DNA of 64,000 nt from Oscheius sp. JU75 (GCA_037178855.1 JASJZC010000001.1:2418001-2482000), one strand, 5' to 3'. Positions 21,610 through 32,415 are shown, numbered from the stretch's first letter. A program made the numbers and translations. The notes: generated from the sequence alone by a model not told the origin.

Positions 21610-21891
21610 TAGTCTCCAGTGGAACCATTGTAAGACCTTGATTAAAACTCTCATACTGTCTCTTTGTGACGGTCTAACCTAGAATACAAGTTTCTATCTA
21701 CAATTTCCGGTGTTAGATGGTAGAAAAATGAAAGACTAGACGCCTATTTATCTGCGTTTATCCTTGACTCTCTACACCGAACTAGAACGAACAGTATGTT
21801 TTCGCCAGACTGTTTTGTTCAAAACATCGGAAATCTTGAAACTTTCGCTTTCAGTCCGAATAGTTTTTGCTCGGTAGGATGTTTAAAAAAA
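21610..21891. repeat. Right arm of a long inverted repeat
   Basis: Reverse complement of 20611-20878, including GAAACTTGTATTCTAGGTTA on the opposite arm. It begins about 250 nt after the peptide stop codon. No transposase or target-site duplication was identified. Confidence 0.85.
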
Positions 21892-22219
21892 GATCAGCTG
21901 CTATGTCTCCTCGTCGCTTGTGGTCTTCGTCTTCTACTTTCTCGTCAATTTTCTGGCACAGGCTACACGAAATGAGGCCAGGCCTAATGGAAGATGCTGA
22001 CAAAGAAAACTGTCGGTTGTGATGCTACTGAAAACGCAAATGTCCACGGAAGTCCAAGGATGTTGGGCTGAGAGATGGTAAAGGAGAGGCTCGGCTAGTT
22101 TGGGTGAGAGAGGAAGAAGAGTTCTGATGTTTAGGAATCAGTTGGGAAAGGCAGTCAGCAATGTTTTCTTTTGACAAGTGATGAGGCTCATAACTGCATG
22201 CACATACCAATGTTGCAGT

Positions 22220-22284
22220 AAAACAAAATTACCTCTAACCTCTGCTAGAGTAGAGGTCCGAAGTTAGAATTTGAGTAATAAACC
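22220..22284 (-). pseudogene. Degenerate SL RNA copy
   Basis: The minus strand has GGTTTATTACTCAAAT at the leader position (from 22284). The flank matches the SL unit (CCGTACCATCTCCC at 22329-22342 and TGAAGC...TATAGCG). Leader and donor are damaged and the 3' stem is missing. It is a dead copy. Confidence 0.6.
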
Positions 22285-22768
22285 AACGCTATAGTCAGCT
22301 TCAGCCCGGATAAGGAGACTGAGCAGGGAGATGGTACGGTAGAGACCGAAAGTATTGGAGGAGAATTCAAAGAGAACTCTTGGTTTAGATATTCAAGAGA
22401 CCTGGAAGCAGATGAGAACCATATCGAATCCGGACAACAATGATTCGTGTCCGTTGTCCGAGACAGTCTTTAGAAGCACAAAAGTCTTACGTAATCTGGT
22501 AGACAGAAAGGACCGGATATTTTTCTAACTTCACCAGCCAGCTCCTGTTGTTGAACAGTGCCTCTGATGTTGTTAATTCAATTCGGAAAATATGAAAATA
22601 TGTGTGACTAATCCAAATGTTTCTGATCTTCTTTTTGTATGTTCAGCTGTAGATCAGTGTCTGGGAAAGGGATACATAAGGGACAGAGATTGGATAGGGA
22701 GATAGTTCACCCTCCAGTTTCCTTCTTTGCCATTCTCTTGCTCAGTATAAAACTTTTACCTTTCAGAA

Positions 22769-23143
22769 ATGAATTCTTTCATCATCGCCTGTCTCTTCGT
22801 CTCTTCTGTCTCTGCCTTAAGTTTTGAAGGACGTAGTCGTTCTCCATTCGACGGAGGTGTTACGGGAGTGCCAAGAAGATTCTCTGGGCATCCCTTCGGA
22901 GAACACCATGGTCACAGTGCATCTCTTCGTCGCTTCACGGGAACGCCCGGTCAGGGATTTGGAGGACAATTTGGAGGAGCATCTAGTCGTTCATTTGGAG
23001 GCTTTGGAGGATTCACTGGACAGCCATTCGGTGGGCAGAGACAGTTTACTAGACGTTCCTTCGGCGGTAACCAGAGAGGATTCACTGGTCAGCCTTTTGG
23101 AGGGAACCAACAGGGAACTTTCAACCAGAATTTCGAAAATTAA
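22769..23143 (+). CDS. Secreted Gly/Phe/Gln-rich protein
   Basis: A single 124-aa exon starts two bases after a CTTTCAG acceptor, so trans-splicing is likely. Residues 1-16 form a signal peptide (MNSFIIACLFVSSVSA). A short basic prodomain-like stretch (EGRSRSPFDGG) follows, then repeats of the type GGFGGFTGQPFGGQRQ. The composition suggests an extracellular structural, adhesive or glycine-rich antimicrobial protein. The 5' flank from about 22545 is similar to that of the gene at 29044, so the two are duplicates. AATAAA occurs at 23149. Confidence 0.75.
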   Translation: MNSFIIACLFVSSVSALSFEGRSRSPFDGGVTGVPRRFSGHPFGEHHGHSASLRRFTGTPGQGFGGQFGGASSRSFGGFGGFTGQPFGGQRQFTRRSFGGNQRGFTGQPFGGNQQGTFNQNFEN

Positions 23144-23187
23144 TGTCCTAATAAAGCCAACCATGTGCTTTTCGTTTATAGTGGGTA

Positions 23188-23437
23188 CATATGATAGAAA
23201 TGTCTTCCTGATGTTAACTACGAAAACATAGAAAGGGTAGGTCATGTAATTAGAACTCGGAAATATCGCCCGGTCGGGTAGACGACTTGAACTTGCGGTC
23301 AATACAGAACATTTACGCTATTCGATGTTCATTCTAGACAAAAAAGCTAGCACAGTTTGAAGTCATCCTTCCTGAAAGGCTCTTCTTCCACTTCAATCCC
23401 TTCAAATGGAGTGGTATCGTTGAAGACCCAAGGTTTG
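23188..23437. repeat. Left arm of an inverted duplication
   Basis: From CATATGATAGAAATGTCTTC to the last coding exon of the secreted gene, this segment is repeated in reverse complement at 24330-24576 with moderate divergence. It includes coding sequence, so it is a duplicated gene end rather than a plain transposon arm. Confidence 0.8.
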
Positions 23438-24016
23438 AGAGTGACATTGGCGGCTTCAGCTCTTTCTAAAGTAGAGATTTGTATCGAAATAATACGAGTA
23501 GACCTACCAAGAATGCCAGCATTCTGTTCTCCGGCCGGTTTCCCTGAAAAATGAAAACTGTAAACTGGAAGAAAGTTATTGACAGTGCGCGCGCCGGTAT
23601 GCCAAGTTCTGGGCAACTTTGCAGATCGAACAAGTGATTTGCCGGCCACGCAATATTTTGCAAAATCAAAGTCTACAACTTTTCCGAACATGTCAAAGCC
23701 GGAAAGTCACACCTTGAACCCAAAAAGTTGCTCGATCATTGCCTAGTTTTCTGGAGGTTTCCTCAAATAAAAATACCGCAGACCTTGAAAGCAAGCCCTC
23801 TGCTTGGTAGTCATTTCTGATGGCTCGTTGTCCTTGAATGTCACCAACTCGCCATTCACTGTCTCTTGATGAGGTTGTACCGGTGAGACACTTTCTGCAA
23901 CCTTCTATTCTTTTCAAAATATAAGAAGTACCTTGAGGTGTGATTACTCTTGCAATGACTAGTGTGAAAATGGTGAAACTGATGAGGGCTGACAAGAAAC
24001 TCGAACTTTGGAGCAT
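23347..24016 (-). CDS. Small secreted protein of unknown function, four exons
   Basis: Exons 24016-23932, 23894-23784, 23543-23508 and 23465-23347 all join in phase 1 and give 116 aa. Residues 1-22 form a signal peptide (MLQSSSFLSALISFTIFTLV then IA). The mature part is acidic, with a KPWVFNDTTPFEGIEVEEE motif and ends DDFKLC. The ATG directly follows CTTTCAG. The last exon and its 3' flank are repeated inverted at 24330-24576. No family is recognised. Confidence 0.65.
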
Positions 24017-24329
24017 CTGAAAGCAATAAATCTTTTAAGAAAGGCAAAGAGAGAGGACAAAAACAGGATATAATTCTAGAAAGGTCAGGAACACTTGTCA
24101 AAAAACCAGTACACAATGCTGACTCATCGCTCGACCGTCGTCTTTCAAATTGTGAAACCCAAGCGGGAAAGTGGCATGAGAGTGGAGGGGAAATCAATTG
24201 TTGGAGGTTGGTGTTGGCAAAACACAGCTGTTCCACACAGATCCTTAAGCTTGGACACATACTTTCGAGCTTTCTCTAGAGCCCTCTTTTCATTTCGGAC
24301 CATATTTTATGAAATGTATCCCAAAAGGG

Positions 24330-24576
24330 TTCATTCCTTCGACGATACCACTCCATTTGAAGGGATTGAAGTGGGAGAAGAGCCTTTCTAGGAAGGATGA
24401 CTTCAAAATGCGCTAGCTTTTTTTGTCTAGAATGAACATCGGATAGCCTAAATGTTCTGTTTTGACCGCAAGTTCAAGTCGTTTACCCGACCGGGTGATA
24501 TTTCCGATTTCTAATTACATGATCGATGCTTTCTATGTTTTCGTAATTTACGTCACGAAGACATTTCTATCATATG
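24330..24576 (+). pseudogene. Inverted partial copy of the small secreted gene's last exon
   Basis: The plus strand reads DDTTPFEGIEVGEEPF and then TAG, where the intact gene continues FRKDDFKLC. The rest is the copied 3' flank. No upstream exons are attached, so it is a fragment. Confidence 0.75.
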
Positions 24577-24729
24577 GACACTCTATAAAATTCTTTCTCA
24601 ATTTTCTGCCTGTTCGATATCTCGACCATCTCTCTAAGTCTCTCTGCTTCTTCTAGCTGAGCTATCGACCTCTGCCGTACCATCTCTCCTCTCCGCCCTG
24701 CTTATGTCCCAAGAGTGAACGATAGTGTT

Positions 24730-24830
24730 GGTTTAATTACCCAAGTTTAAGGTATTTAATACTTCTGACCCTGCTCTGGTAGAGGTTGAAAGAAATTTTG
24801 GAACAGCATTCCCATCTTTGGGAATGCAAC
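24730..24830 (+). ncRNA. SL1 RNA gene, leader variant, plus strand
   Basis: The leader begins at 24730 with GGTTTAATTACCCAAG and ends TTTAAG (A for G at position 21). A GTATTT donor follows at 24752, then the Sm-like AATTTTGG (24793-24800) and the stem-loop CATTCCCATCTTTGGGAATG. The CCGTACCATCTCTCC element lies at about 24676-24690. It is the only SL copy on the plus strand and lies in an inverted duplication. Confidence 0.78.
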
Positions 24831-25185
24831 AAGACCATTTCCGTTTCTTCCCTCTCTTCAATTTATGAGAAAGAAACGCGAAAATCTAAAAAAAGCCAGT
24901 CAACTAAAACGAGAACTTATCATTGCAGTTTTATTAGAAGAAAGTTTTGATCGTGTCGTCCTTCTCGGTCACAAGGTCAAGAGACGAAGTGACTGACACG
25001 CGCTCTCTATGTCGCTTTACTAGTTTGAAGAAAATGGACAAGGAGAACAATATAGATAGGTAGTTAAACACAGATAGAGGCTTTTTAGAGGAAAGTAGTG
25101 GCAAACGCCGAGTCCTTTGCCTGTAAGACTCTCCCATCTGCCCTAGTAGCTGTACCAAATCTATTGCTTTCCGCTTTAGGAACTA

Positions 25186-25630
25186 GAGTTCAACTTTCTA
25201 ACAGAACTAAAAAAACAACTTCCAAAAATGGATTCCACTAATTACTCACAGTCCAAACTGTCCTCACGATGCTCGCTCGACTCTCTTCTGCCCTGCTGCC
25301 CCATTTTGCCAAGTAGGTTATACTTTCTTCGAAGATGAAAAAACTTCAGATCTCTCCAAATCGTCTTCTCCACTCGACTCTCCCTCTTCGCGGTAGAAAA
25401 CCCTGACTTCGACGGCCGTCTCGAAGCATCTCAAGCTGAATCCCGACGTTTGTGCTCTAAATGTTCTGGTCATTGATGAGGCCAAAACAAAGAAGGAAGC
25501 CAGAGAGATAGAAGACTGGTGGATTAGCAACTACCCGGGTCGGCTACTCAACAAGCAGGGCAACAAACGGTGTATGTCCGAGACCGAATAAAGGAACTCC
25601 GTATTCAACTGTCGCTCTGTGAAAAAGGTT
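25186..25630 (+). pseudogene. GIY-YIG gene copy lacking the catalytic segment
   Basis: The copy matches the gene at 32522-33064 at both ends (start MDSTNYSQSKLS, end of frame encoding KQGNKRCMSETE). It has stop codons and a deletion of about 150 nt that removes the whole YLIPLSDGMAYIGET core, plus an earlier deletion near the start. It cannot make a nuclease. Confidence 0.8.
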
Positions 25631-25729
25631 AGTCTTTGTCTGTCTCTCATGTCTAGGCAAAATACCCAAACAGCAGGTCGTTGCAGAAAAGTTTTTTATT
25701 TGCGGCTAAGAGCCCAGAGAAGAATGAGC

Positions 25730-26785
25730 TTAACGGCGAGTTCCGTCCTCGAAGAAGACTCCTCCATCGATAGCGCAGTACTTGGGGCAAAAACCCTTCT
25801 CTCCGGCTCCTCCGGGGGCTCCAGACTGTCCAGGGGCTCCGGGGTTTCCGTCGTTTCCAGGGGCTCCGGGCTGTCCGTTGGGTCCCTTGGGTCCAGCAGC
25901 TCCTAAAATGTGTTTCATTAGCTATCAGTCTCTGAACTTGTGACTCACCCTGTTGTCCAGGGGCTCCAGGATGTCCGGGCTGGCCAGGAGGTCCCTGAGG
26001 TCCAGCAGGTCCAGCGGGTCCAGGGGCTCCGGGGAGGATAGCCTCGGAGGGAGCATCTTGTCCGGGGTGTCCGGCAGCTCCAGGAGCTCCGGGGTTTCCG
26101 TTAGGTCCATTGGGTCCCTTGGGTCCGGGCTGGCCAGGGGCTCCGTCGTGTCCGGGTGCTCCGGGCTGTCCATCGCTTCCGGCATCTCCAGCAGGTCCAG
26201 GAGGTCCAGGAGGTCCGGCAGGTCCAGCGGGGCAAGGCTTGCAGGGAGGAGGAGTGACGGGCTCGCAAGGTTGCTGAGGAGGCTTTCCAGGGTTTCCGGG
26301 AAGTCCGGGAGCTCCGGGCTTTCCAGGACGTCCGGGCTTTCCGGGGGTACCGGCAGGTCCTGCAGCTCCGGGCAAACAGCAAGCATCGCAACCTCCAGCA
26401 GAGGCCTGTCCTCCAGAGACTCCAGAGTCGTAGCCAGCCTGACGGGCGGTACGGTTTCCAGATGGCAGATTCTTGAGCGTGTTGACCTCGGACCAAATGT
26501 CCTTGGCGGAGCCGCGGCAGTAGTTGATCTCGTTGTGCATGGTTCTCTTGACCTGATGCACGTAGTTGTACACCATGGGCAGGGTGATGCAGACCGAGAG
26601 AACGGCCACAACCGAGAAGGTAACGGCCGAATAGGCCACAAAGCGGTAAGCCTGGAAAGAGATTGGTCAGACAGTCTTTTTCACTCGGGGTAGCATCTTG
26701 AAGACTTCACTGTCACTGTCGCTCTACTCGAACCTACAGTAACCCCCGACAAACTGCTTACCTTGATGCGCTGCTCGAGGTCCAT
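25730..26785 (-). CDS. Nematode cuticle collagen
   Basis: Exons 26785-26762, 26651-25949 and 25902-25730 give 299 aa. It starts [18 protein letters not shown], with a single membrane/signal segment ([18 protein letters not shown]) and the cuticle collagen N-domain ([20 protein letters not shown]). The RTARQ stretch is the likely subtilisin-type processing region. Two Cys-bounded Gly-X-Y blocks follow, with interruptions at [17 protein letters not shown] and DAPSEAIL. The end [17 protein letters not shown] is typical of C. elegans COL-8/COL-19-like collagens. It is secreted by the hypodermis and cross-linked into cuticle. AATAAA on the coding strand lies at about 25696. Confidence 0.95.
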
Positions 26786-26799
26786 GGCTGAGTAGCTGC

Positions 26800-28080
26800 C
26801 TCCTGCCACTCCCTTCGCCACTTTTATAGGCCCAAACCGACTCAACATGACCCTCCTGAAGGTCTACGCACTCTCACCCCCGTATCGCAATCTTTGGCAG
26901 CTAAACCGGAATGTCTCTTGGCGGTCGCTGTCCGTCAGTGGTTGTAATCGGTATTTTGCACTCGAAGTGACCTCGAGCTATTGGCTTCAAGAAGCACGAT
27001 CGCTGCTACTGATAAGGTTTGACGGAGGTTTCTCTGGCCATTTTTGGAATTGGAACAAAGAGGAAACATCTGACAAAGGAACAAGTTATTTGTATGAGAC
27101 CTTTCTCAATCTCCCGGGCTGGACAGAGTAAAAAAACATTGTCTTTCTCTCTGTCCACCTGTGCTCTTGTCCGCCTATGTTCTTGCCATAGTTCTGTTCC
27201 AGTCTTTTCTTGTTGTCTTCTACGCAGATTGCTGAATCAACTGTAGATAGACTTCTATCAAATGACTCTCTGCTCTACCCAAGAAGGAGAAGAAGGTTCA
27301 GCTCCATCAAATCACAGTATCGGTATTTCTTCTTCAAAGTGCGACCCATAACCGTCTCTTGTCTTCCAAAACCCTCAGATGACAGAGAGATTCTGGGTGT
27401 GCTTCTTGACCTGTGAGAGTCCAGACAAAGAACCAAAATAGACCCTTAAACTTGATGAACGAGAGGATGAGAGAAGGTGTTTCGAATTCCTTGATCCTAT
27501 GAGCTTGTCCAGTTTTCATCACAATAACTTGTTACCGTAGCTCTTCACTTTACTGCTAACTACCTATCTGTTGGTCACCGTTGTAACACTCAAAGAAACT
27601 GTTATAAAAAAGTGTTTCCTTGATGAATCGGTTCCCGTGTAACACCGAAAGTTAATCAAAAGGCGGGTACAAACAGTCCTAAAACATGCAAACCTGTGTC
27701 CTGGATTTGTCCACTACTTTTTTTAGCCGAACTGCTTCGTCTTATCTTGTTTCAATTAATTGTTTGCGTGGACATTTCACGGTCTTGCCGCCTTTGGCTA
27801 ACAGCATTAAACTGCGTTGTTTGAAGTGATATGTGTAAAATTCGAATCAGGAAGTCTTTACAGGGTTCGAAGCTTTCAATATTTTTGAGGACCCTGAAAC
27901 AAGATCAGAATATTGACATGAAAGATCTCGAACTGTCCCTCATCTCATTGGAATGCATTTCTCTTTCTCTCTCTTTCCCGTTTGGCAAGCGCCGACAGAC
28001 AATATAACCTTGACTACCGGTAGTACGCAGCGCGTAATGGAAAAACCGTTTGGAAGGGCACAAAAACAAGAAGGTTCATA
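26800..28080. other. No supported gene
   Basis: Upstream flank of the collagen gene and further intergenic DNA. Frames up to 94 codons show no domain or splice pattern. A TGTCACTGTC motif lies just right of the collagen's second exon, inside its first intron (about 26708). Confidence 0.4.
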
Positions 28081-28745
28081 TCAACTGATTCTATCTAGAA
28101 AGCCTCGTATTCGGTCGACTGTTGTGGTGGGTGAGGATCGGGGTGGAAGTCGTGGAGGGAGAGAGTAGCGGGCCAGGAAGGAGGAGGAAGATGGATGGCG
28201 TCGAAGCTGCGAAGAGGAGGAAGTAGTCTGGAAGAATCTGATCAGAGACAGACAGAAAGAGATTGACAGGGAAACAGAGAGACAGAGAGACAACATACCG
28301 TCTCCTCATTCATCTCTTCCAGTCTCTTTCCAAGTCCTGGTACCATCATTGCAGCCAACTCCGTTGAAGGATCATCACTCGAGCTGGAAGTCGAAGGCTC
28401 CAATGAAGTTCCATACTTGACTCGATAATACGTGTCCAAGGCCTGAAAACGGATCGTTGGACCAGGAAATCATGGTGGTTAGAGATTGCGACCAGATTTG
28501 CGTCAAAGTCCGATAACGCTGGGCACACACACACACACACATAAATGAGTCCTTCGTGAACTGGAAACCAAAAACTGGCGTTGATCTCCGAAAGAACAGA
28601 CCTCGTCACAGGAATCGGGATTGGACTGGAGACAGACGGCTTTGGCTTTCTCGAAGGCTTCTTTGGCTGGTCCTGGGGTCATGGAAGTCTTTGCTGTTTC
28701 TTTTTGCTCGGAGAGGGACAGGCCGGACCGAGCGTCGGAGGAGAC
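28081..28745 (-). CDS. Unrecognised three-exon gene, 5' end uncertain
   Basis: Exons 28745-28602, 28442-28299 and 28227-28081 join in phase 0 (145 codons counting the stop). The first exon is open upstream to a CTTTTCAG acceptor and may start at the ATG at 28682, giving about 123 aa. Residues include AKEAFEKAKAVCLQSNPDSC, DTYYRVKYGTSLEP, an acidic Ser run and a Ser/Arg/Pro-rich basic C-terminus. No signal peptide or known domain was seen. Transcription is divergent from the Gly-rich gene at 29044, so the two may share a promoter region. Confidence 0.5.
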
Positions 28746-29043
28746 CTGAAAAGCAATTTAATCCGAAGGAGGCAAAGAAACAGAGAGGCAGACCGTTTTG
28801 TCTCTAGATCTGTTGTTGAACAGTGTCGCTGATATTGTTAATCTAGGAAAATATCAAAATAAACATGCGCTGACTAATCGAAGTGTTCCTGATCTCATTT
28901 CTGTATGCATAGCTGTAGGTCGGGGTAGCTGTGTGTCTGGGAAAGATATATATAAAGAAGAGGGATTGGATAGAAAGACACATCAACTTTATGATCTTCT
29001 CTTCCTGCCCCTTCATTCTCTTAAAAATTTCTGGCTTTCAGAA

Positions 29044-29679
29044 ATGAAATCTGCTGTCATTGCCTACATCGCAGTCTCTGCCGTTCTTGCTTTCCCCACC
29101 GAGGATCGCACTCGCTCTCCATTCGAAGGAGGACGTGAAGGAGGAGAACGTCGCTTCTCCGGGGAGCCGAGAAGACCCGAAGGAGTCTCTGGAATGCCCT
29201 TCGGACAGGGTGGACCCCGTGGATTCACTGGATCGCCTCGTCCTTTCAAAGGAGAGGGAGGATTTGGTGGACAGGGAGGCTTTGGAGGACAGGGACGTCC
29301 CGAGGGAACTGGGCGCCCATTTGGTGGACCCGAGGGCGGTTTCGGAGGCTTCACCAATCAGCCGTCCAGTGGACAGTTCGGAGGACAGTTCGGTGGACAG
29401 CAGGGAGTCAGTGGCAGTCCCTTCAGAGGCAATCAGGGACTTGGCGGATTCGGAGGACAGGAGTCTGGTAACTACGGAGGAAACCAAGGTTTCGTTGGTC
29501 AAGAGTCAGGATCTTTCGGAGGTAACCAAGGCTTTGGTGGTCAACAATTTGGACAAGGATTCGGTGATCAACAGCAGGGAAGCTTCGGTGGACAGCAGTC
29601 TGGATCCTTCGGAGGTATCCTGGGTAACCAGGGAAGCTTCGGTAGCTTTGGAACCGGCAATCAGAACTTCGGGAAATAG
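29044..29679 (+). CDS. Secreted Gly/Gln/Phe-rich repeat protein
   Basis: A single 211-aa exon begins two bases after CTTTCAG. The signal peptide is MKSAVIAYIAVSAVLA. A basic region (EDRTRSPFEGGREGGERR) precedes many short repeats such as GGFGGQ, GSFGGNQGFGGQQ and GQFGGQFGGQQ. It is paralogous to 22769-23143: both share the RSPFxGG start, the repeat type and ~250 bp of 5' flank. Likely a structural extracellular or cuticle-associated protein; that is inference from composition. Confidence 0.75.
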   Translation: MKSAVIAYIAVSAVLAFPTEDRTRSPFEGGREGGERRFSGEPRRPEGVSGMPFGQGGPRGFTGSPRPFKGEGGFGGQGGFGGQGRPEGTGRPFGGPEGGFGGFTNQPSSGQFGGQFGGQQGVSGSPFRGNQGLGGFGGQESGNYGGNQGFVGQESGSFGGNQGFGGQQFGQGFGDQQQGSFGGQQSGSFGGILGNQGSFGSFGTGNQNFGK

Positions 29680-29951
29680 ATATTGTGCAGGTTGTAATGA
29701 ACATTCCACCGTTATCCTCTGTTCGATTGAACTTCACTTATCCGAAAAAGAAATGTGGTAAACAGTTTCCCTCACGTCACAGTTGCCCTTTCCAACATAT
29801 GTTTACCGTTTTATCCCTCTTGTGTGAATAGGAGTATCTGGTTGTAAACACCTCTATTGAGTCAAGAGTTCATATGATCTTTGAACCATTTCTAGCGGTC
29901 TCTTTGAGAGTTTGCAATGGTATAGATAGTTGTTACATGGTGGACGATCAA

Positions 29952-30522
29952 TCAGATCAAGCGGGGAAAGTTCGGCAGCAGCCACTTCTGTGCTTGATCG
30001 ATCAGAGATAAACGGATTACAGGAAGGAAGGCGTACCGAAAGTTTCGAGACAGGGATAGAGAGAATCAGAGAGACAGAGACTTAGCCTCTCACCTGTAGA
30101 TTCATCGGAACCGTTCCGATAGGAAGTGGAATGTTGAAACCACCCAAGGATTTCCGTCTCGTCTGTGCCTTTGAGGCTGCCGACATGAGATCTTGAGCCA
30201 TCCTCAGCGGATCCATCTAAACCATTTTGTCAGGGGACTAGAAATTCCAATACCTCTTGAAAATCTGGAACTTTAAAGCTCGATTGTACGTCATGTTCCG
30301 TATCGGAATAGTGAAAGATTCCTCTCGGGGTCTCTACAGGATTTCCTTCGGCGTCTTCGACAAAATTCTGAGTAGTCTCCTCTACCGGCGGTAGCGTGAA
30401 GTGGAACTGAGATCGTACGGGTTTTACTGGAAAATTCCCATCCGTTTTTCTACATCCTGACCTAGATTTTGTTTGGATCACAGACTGGATTACCTTGTTT
30501 TCGCCGTAGTCAGGCGAGACAT
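29952..30522 (-). CDS. Unrecognised four-exon protein
   Basis: Exons 30522-30494, 30461-30254, 30216-30094 and 29987-29952 keep frame and give 131 aa. The first intron is only 32 nt. Sequence features: QFHFTLPPVEETTQ, an acidic middle (EDAEGNPVETPRG) and a basic C-terminal part (SAASKAQTRRKS) with GGFNIPLPIGTVPMN. There is no signal peptide or TM segment. The last small exon (KWLLPNFPRLI) is the least certain. Function unknown. Confidence 0.55.
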
Positions 30523-30529
30523 GGCAAAT

Positions 30530-31775
30530 AGTGATAATCCCTACAAATTGGGGACCGGGATCCGCGAGTATAAAAGCGACTGGCGGAAACTGTTTGATAC
30601 CGACTGCCCTCTCGTCAACAGTTTGAACTCAAAGGTGGGTTTCAGGTCCTCTGACATACTGTGCATAGACAACATTCTCGTGCCCTTTTTGTAGAGAGAG
30701 AGAGAGAGAGAGAGAGTACGGTATCTGCGTCTTAGGTTTTCTTATCTTCCGAATGCGGGAATATTACTACGTTTTGAACTGACGGACATGGAAACTTGAG
30801 TAGTCCGTGATCTCTATTAGAAATACTGTGAGGTGCAGACCTCCCGGACGCTTCTGTTTTTATGTCTCGTGCTCTGTGAATCTTTATATCTTCCAGTCCT
30901 TGACAAGACAGTCCTTGAATTTTGACCGGACCCGTAATCACAATTGAGGTCTCATAAATAGTGGATCTGCCCAAGTTTGCAGATAGAGGTCTGTGAAAGC
31001 TTTAAAGCCTAATAAAGACAGACAAGAATAGTTTGCTTTTTGCAGTTCAATTTTCGAATTTTTTGTCTGAGAACTCAATGTTGGTATGTTGGTTGGCAGA
31101 GACTGGTCCCGTGACGATTGAAATACAAAGACAATCTGTTAATTGTTACCAGACTAGACTCAATCAAAGCCGCGAATAGGCCAACATTGTATTCAGTTGT
31201 AAGCCGACATAACTTGGAGGCAGTTAATGAACGGGACAGTCCGGTTCAGACCAACATTTCAACCCATATTCCGAATTGGCCCCCGACTGGAACATTCATT
31301 TGGCTTGAACTTTGGACCCCATTCAGTCTAAAATGTTCTGGACCGATAAGACCATTTGACAAGCCTGTGTTGTGTAGTTTCTAAGATCAAAACAAGAAAA
31401 AAACCCACTGGTCATGATGAGAAGACCTAGCAGAAGAACTGCAAACTCGCATCGCATGGGTCTCCTGCCTCACATGTGTGTTCGACGTCTTGTCGTTCAA
31501 ATGTATAACTCAAAAAGATGGGTAGCTCCGACGTAGGGATGATTAGGGGGTGAAAGGGGGAAGCGAAGGATAGAAAGATATCGATAGTGCTGGATATGGC
31601 CTAAATTCGCGCCAGCCTAGCGGGGTGAGAGAGAAGGGTTTAGGAAGAGAAATGGAATTGGTCTCTGACAGTTCGGGGTTCGAGAGACCGTCTCGTTGAC
31701 CCGCGAAGCGCCGTTTTTAGCCCTATCTGTCGGAAGCAGGGGTCACGAGACATGTCCGGGTACAAACTTTTCTCT
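30530..31775. other. No supported gene; GA microsatellite
   Basis: A run of alternating GA lies near 30693-30716. A frame at 31118-31384 has no recognisable domain. The 3' part is the likely promoter region of the Pro-rich gene. Confidence 0.4.
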
Positions 31776-31783
31776 TTTTGCAG

Positions 31784-32047
31784 ATGAAGTTTCTCTTCTT
31801 GACCGCCGTTCTCCTGGTCAGCGCCCTGGCTGCACCTCCCATGCCTCCTGTCCCACCTCCGTCCGGAGCTCCTCCTCTTCCGACAGGAGTTTTCCCGACC
31901 GGTGCCCCTCCGACTGGTGGGCCTCCCCCGAATGGACAGCCTCCAGTTCCTCCCGGTGGAATGCCCCCAGTTCCTCCCGGTGGATTGCCCCCAAATGGAC
32001 CTCCTCCAACCGGAGCTCCTCCTCCGCCTCCTACTCCTAAGGTCTAA
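31784..32047 (+). CDS. Small secreted proline-rich protein
   Basis: An 87-aa single exon has its ATG immediately after TTTTTGCAG, indicating trans-splicing. The signal peptide is MKFLFLTAVLLVSALA. The mature part is nearly all Pro, Gly, Thr and Asn in repeats such as PPVPPGGMPPVPPGG and PPTGAPPPPPTP. Such chains form extended PPII structure and suggest an extracellular matrix or luminal protein. AATAAA occurs at 32089. Confidence 0.7.
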   Translation: MKFLFLTAVLLVSALAAPPMPPVPPPSGAPPLPTGVFPTGAPPTGGPPPNGQPPVPPGGMPPVPPGGLPPNGPPPTGAPPPPPTPKV

Positions 32048-32119
32048 ACGTTTCTGAATGTGATCCTTTTCAAATTAAATTCTCGACAATAAATCATTCA
32101 CATAGTCGTCAGAAATTGA

Positions 32120-32415
32120 GAGACACAAGGGATGCTAACGCCCCTTCGGGGCTCAAAATAAAGCCTCATTCCTTCCAAAACTGCTCGATTTCTACTTTCT
32201 TCTGTCCAACTGTCGTGACCCTTTCTTCCCACTTCAATCTGTCCGCATTCCCTCCAATCGAGGTACCGTGACAGGAGCAACGTCCTCCCAACGAAGCTAT
32301 CTCCCAAACTGACTCGATTTGGTTTGACTTGCAAACAATTAGTGTGCGCACAAAATAGTGCACACTAATTGGCAATATTGGCTTCAGACAGACAGACAGA
32401 CAGACAGAGACGCGA
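32120..32415. repeat. Dispersed ~300-bp repeat, copy 1
   Basis: It matches 47090-47362 over nearly its whole length (for example AACTGCTCGATTTCTA and TCTCCCAAACTGACTCGATT). It contains the palindrome ATTAGTGTGC...GCACACTAAT with a ~14-nt loop and ends in a GACA microsatellite. It overlaps no coding exon. The class is unknown. Confidence 0.75.

Larger units (their letters stand above)
24600..25630. repeat. Inverted, internally deleted copy of the 32.5-34.7 kb block
   Basis: In order, this segment has the reverse complement of the 34.56-34.70 kb SL upstream flank, an SL RNA gene, the PP1 3' UTR (24840-24960) and then the GIY-YIG gene. At 32.5-34.7 kb the order is GIY-YIG, PP1, SL on the opposite strand. 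The PP1 coding part is missing here. Confidence 0.75.

Noticed and set aside
25925-26693. Long open frames of 238-246 codons in the other frames and on the opposite strand of the collagen gene
   Set aside because: Gly-X-Y codon bias keeps alternative frames open; the collagen frame has domain and splice support.
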